From NCBI GenBank assembly GCA_032622095.1, contig CP136064.1, positions 141,003,954 through 141,067,953 of the forward strand: DNA of 64,000 nucleotides, written 5' to 3'. Origin of the DNA: Siphonodentalium dalli (taxonomy: Eukaryota; Mollusca; Scaphopoda; Gadilida; Siphonodentaliidae). The first letter of the stretch is position 1. The number at the start of each line of letters is the position of its first letter. Below the pieces are notes generated by a model. The model had not been told where the DNA came from. It made no database searches and saw only the letters and a program-made list of their open reading frames with translations. Below are positions 60,805 through 64,000 of this stretch, one piece after another. Both the position numbers and the translations under genes were made by a program.

Positions 60805-62530
60805 GTGCATGAATTTGGTGGAATCAGTGCTAAATATATTTGTATCAACTTTGGTGCATCTCCCCTCATGCATGACTTGAACCGCTCCACTTTTGTCATA
60901 TTTAAACCACGTCTATTAGACTCATGCATGTATTATATAATGGAGATGATTATATATAAGTTTGGCGGTAATCGGCAACTAAACAAATTCTTATCAAAGT
61001 TATTACCCCCCCCCCCATCTCTCACCCAAACAGCACCAATTTTGCGTCTTTAAATCACACGTTTATATTCCTCGTATCACGGAGAAGAATAATATATCAA
61101 TTTGGTCGAAATCTGTGCTAAAAATAGCCCCTCCCCTGACACCAACAACGTCACTTTAGAAAATTTTAACCCGCACCGTTATCTTACTCGTAAAAAGTTA
61201 CCCCTGTTAGACTGCCTTGGTGCCATCTCGGTTGTACCCTTAAATTTATATATAGAACACAGACAGATATTCGCAAATATTTGATTCATTGTATCATTTG
61301 AGAAGAACATGTATGAGTTTGATGGTAATTGGCACTAAACATATTTTTATAAGTTTTTGGTGACCCTCCCGTCCCTATTTCGGACTCAAGCGGCGCCACT
61401 TTTGACATCATTAAACCACACACTTAGACTCATTATAGAGATGAATATATATATAATTAATGAAAATTGGCAAGTTTACAAATTCGTATCAAATTTACGG
61501 CCACCATTGCATATCTCTCACCCAAAAGGCACCAATTTGGCGCATTTAAACCACACGATTAGATTATTCGTATCACGGAGAAGAATATTTATCAATCAGG
61601 TTGAAATCGGCGCTATACATATTGTTTATCAATGTTTGTGTCCCTCTCACCCTCTAGGCACCCCTGACTCGAATGGCCCCACTTTTGACATCTTTAAACC
61701 ACACAATTAGACTCCTGATATCATGGAGATTATTATTTGTAAGTTTGGTGCTAATCCGCGACTAAACAAAGTTTTACCCCACCCCACCCCCATCTCTCAC
61801 CAAAGCAGCACCAATATGACATCTTTAAAATCACACGATTAGATTCCTCATATCATGGATAAGAATGTGTATCAATTTGGTGGAAATTGGCGCTAAAAAT
61901 ATTGTGTATCAATTTTGGTGCCCCTCTCCCTTTCAGTGAACCCCTGACTCGAATGACGCCACTTTTGACAGCTTTAAGCCACACCATTAGACACCTCATA
62001 CCATGGGGATGAATTTGTATAAGTTTCGTGGCAATCGGCGACTAAACCAATTCTTATCAATTTAGTACCCACCCACCGCCCCCCAAATCTCTCATCCCAA
62101 CGACACCAATTTGTTATCTTTAAATCACACAATATGATTCATTGTATCATGGAGAAGATCTCAAAAGAATGTGCATCAATTTGGTGGAATTCGGTGCTAA
62201 AATTTTGGTGCCCCTCTCCCCTTCCGGGCATCTCTGACGCGAACGTCGCAACTTTTGACATATTTAAACCCCACCATTAGATTCCTCATATTATGGGGAT
62301 GATTATATATAAGTTTGGTGGCAATCAGCAACAATTTTTTTTCTGCCCCTCCCCTTTTCTGCCCCTGACAACAACGGCGTCACTTTAGAAAATTCTAACC
62401 TTCGCCATTAACTTTCTCGTAAAAAAGTTACCCCTATTTAGACCCCTTTTGTGCCATCTAGGTGGTCCCCTGTGAATTTCTATAGAACACAGACTGACAG
62501 ACAGACATTCGCAAATATAGATATAGATAT
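60805..62530 (+). repeat. ~140/285-bp imperfect tandem repeat region
   Basis: Recurrent motifs 'cgccacttttgacat', 'tttaaaccacac', 'attagactc', 'aagtttggtggcaatcggc' and 'gtgcccctctccc'. Two places end with 'tatagaacacagac' and a GACAGACAGACATTCGCAAAT-like tail. C tracts at 61006-61015 and 62085. Frames across it are period artefacts. Confidence 0.7.
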
Positions 62531-62744
62531 ACATACATGACTGATATTTTTTTTAAGCTGGAGTTGTGGGCCCTTATTTGAAATTGTTTTTACCCATTCA
62601 CTGTGTAAAATCTGAAAATGATTTGTCTTCTTCAAGACGGGAAACCCAAAACAAACACAATCAAGTGACTTCATGCATGACTGCATGTATATGGGCCTAT
62701 ACTCTGCAATGTCACATGTGTTGTTCCCAGAAACGTAAACATGG

Positions 62745-63135
62745 ATGACCAGGTGGTCGTCGTTGTCGTATTGGCGAGCCCGTGCGACGCCCGTGCAGCA
62801 CATGCGCAGACGAGATCTCGGAAACGGGTGGAGCTATCGACTTGAAATTTGGTATGTGAATGTATCTTGCCCCGGATACAAATTTTATCGGGTGCCCGAG
62901 CCCGTGCGACGCCCGCTTCGCGCATGCGCAGACGAGATCTCGGAAATGGGTGGAGCTATCGACTTGAAATTTGCTATGTGAATGTATCTTGCCCCGGATA
63001 CGAATTTTATCGGGTCGCCGAGCCCGTGCGACGCCAGCTTCGCGCATGCGCAGACCAGATCTCGGAAACGGGTGGAGCTATCGACTTGAAATTTGGTTTT
63101 TGAATAGCCCGGACAACGTCGGGCTCATCGGCTAG
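62745..63135 (+). mobile_element. Helitron-like 3' part with three 119-bp units
   Basis: Three 119-bp units ('gagcccgtgcgacg', 'gcgcatgcgcagac', 'ctcggaaacgggtggagc') lead to an AGCCCG-loop-CGGGCT hairpin (63107-63126), a 6-nt spacer and CTAG (63132-63135) followed by T. This is a Helitron-like 3' terminus. The overlapping Arg-rich frames on both strands derive from the GC-rich units. Confidence 0.65.
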
Positions 63136-63855
63136 TCTATTATATATTTTGGAAGATCTGTCTGTGTGTGGTGTGTGTGTGTTCGCGATGAACTCGAAAA
63201 CGGCCAAGCCGATTTCGATGAAACTTGGTATGTGGGGGTATTTTCGACCGGGGGGTGGCATGGGCCTATTAATTTGTCCGTGCGACATGACCTAGACCTT
63301 GAAATCGGGTAATTTCAAGGTAATATCCCGAATATCACGGGATTTCGATGAAACTTGGTATGTGGGGGTACCTTCGGCCGGGGAGTGGCATATGCCTATT
63401 AATTTGCCCGTGCGACGTGACCTTGACATCGGGTCATTTCAAGGTCAAACGCCCGAATATCACGGGATTTCGATGAAACTTGGTATGTGGGGGTACTTTC
63501 ATATGGGGAGTCTCATAAGCATATTCATTTGCCCGTGCGACGTGACCTTGACCTTGAAATCGAGTCAATTCAAGGTCAAATCGCCAATTTTGATGGGATT
63601 TCGACGAAATTTTATACATAGGGTTACTTTTGTCCACTAAGTGTTTTGGACGGGTCAAATCGTGACCCCGACCTGACCTTGACCTTCAAAATGATCAATT
63701 CAAGGTAAAATCGGATAGATTTCGACGGGTACTTTTGTCGGGTACTTTAGTCCAGGCAGTGTTTTGGACGGGTCAAATCGTTACCCCACCTGACCGTGAC
63801 CTTCAAAATGGTCAATTGATGGTCCAAGCCCAGACGAAGTCGGGTCACCTTCTAG
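63136..63855 (+). mobile_element. 720-bp Helitron-like unit
   Basis: Begins TCTATTATATATTTTGG directly after the preceding CTAG and ends with a hairpin (AGCCCAGACGAAGTCGGGT), a 6-nt spacer and CTAG (63852-63855). The body has ~125-bp sub-units ('gatttcgatgaaacttggta', 'gcctattaatttgcccgtg', 'gtgaccttgac'). Non-autonomous; no Rep/helicase is seen. Confidence 0.7.
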
Positions 63856-64000
63856 TCTATTATATATTTTGGAAGATCTGTGTGTCTGTGTGTGTGTTCG
63901 CGATGAACTCGAAAACGGCTGACTCATTTTCGATGAAACTTGGTATGTGGGAGTATTTTCGGCCGGGAAGTGACATAGGCCTATTAATTTCCCTGTTCGA
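63856..64000 (+). mobile_element. Next Helitron-like unit, cut by the window end
   Basis: Starts TCTATTATATATTTTGG immediately after the previous CTAG and repeats the same 5' region ('cgcgatgaactcgaaaacgg'). Head-to-tail with its neighbours. Confidence 0.65.

Overview
The window is AT-rich eukaryotic DNA with long introns, no operons and very dense repeats. The interspersed repeats (blocks reading 'gagttatggccctgg' and 'ccataactctg' that run into GGACGGACGGAC tails, CTAG-ended Helitron-like repeats, and a DIRS/PAT-like retroelement) look like a marine invertebrate, most probably a lophotrochozoan such as a mollusc. That assignment is an inference from repeat style, not a database match. Most open reading frames here are chance frames inside repeats.

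Two multi-exon coding signals are supported. (1) On the minus strand, a terminal exon at 27823-28092 encodes a SAM domain, and a proline-rich exon at 33888-34142 lies 5.8 kb upstream. Both have clean splice sites and matching phase, so they are probably the 3' end of a host scaffold or signalling gene (SHIP2-like is one option). (2) On the minus strand at 1502-5586, about seven exons form an unrecognised gene that lies wholly inside a 5,020-bp transposon-like element (1299-6318). That element has a 6-bp target-site duplication, and the related foldback copy near 45.2 kb preserves the empty site.

The rest is a nest of mobile elements whose ends and target duplications can be read directly. 1-7267: the right part of a satellite-cored foldback element (F1), interrupted by the 5-kb gene-bearing element. 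9861-26544: a 16.7-kb hAT-type element with an 8-bp duplication (AGTCTATA), a transposase C-terminal remnant, a TAA-flanked element (10551-16117), a three-unit tandem array (19866-25486) and two nested families of TTAA-target elements. 31103-31415: a third TTAA element. 35529-38533: a foldback element with about 530-bp arms, CAC termini and a 5-bp duplication; each arm carries a first-exon-like sequence. 39393-60377: a 21-kb foldback element (F3) with a TTA duplication. A DIRS/PAT-like retroelement (40439-49375, split direct repeats A1...B1-A2-B2) is inserted in F3, and a second foldback element (F2, 41998-46377) is inserted in the retroelement's polymerase frame. Removing F2 with one TAT copy restores that frame. 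60.4-64 kb: tandem and interspersed repeats ending in head-to-tail Helitron-like units.

The three foldback elements share ends beginning TAGTC, related long arms and a degenerate roughly 42-45 bp satellite core. This family and the 5-kb gene-bearing element are the best candidates for something undescribed.
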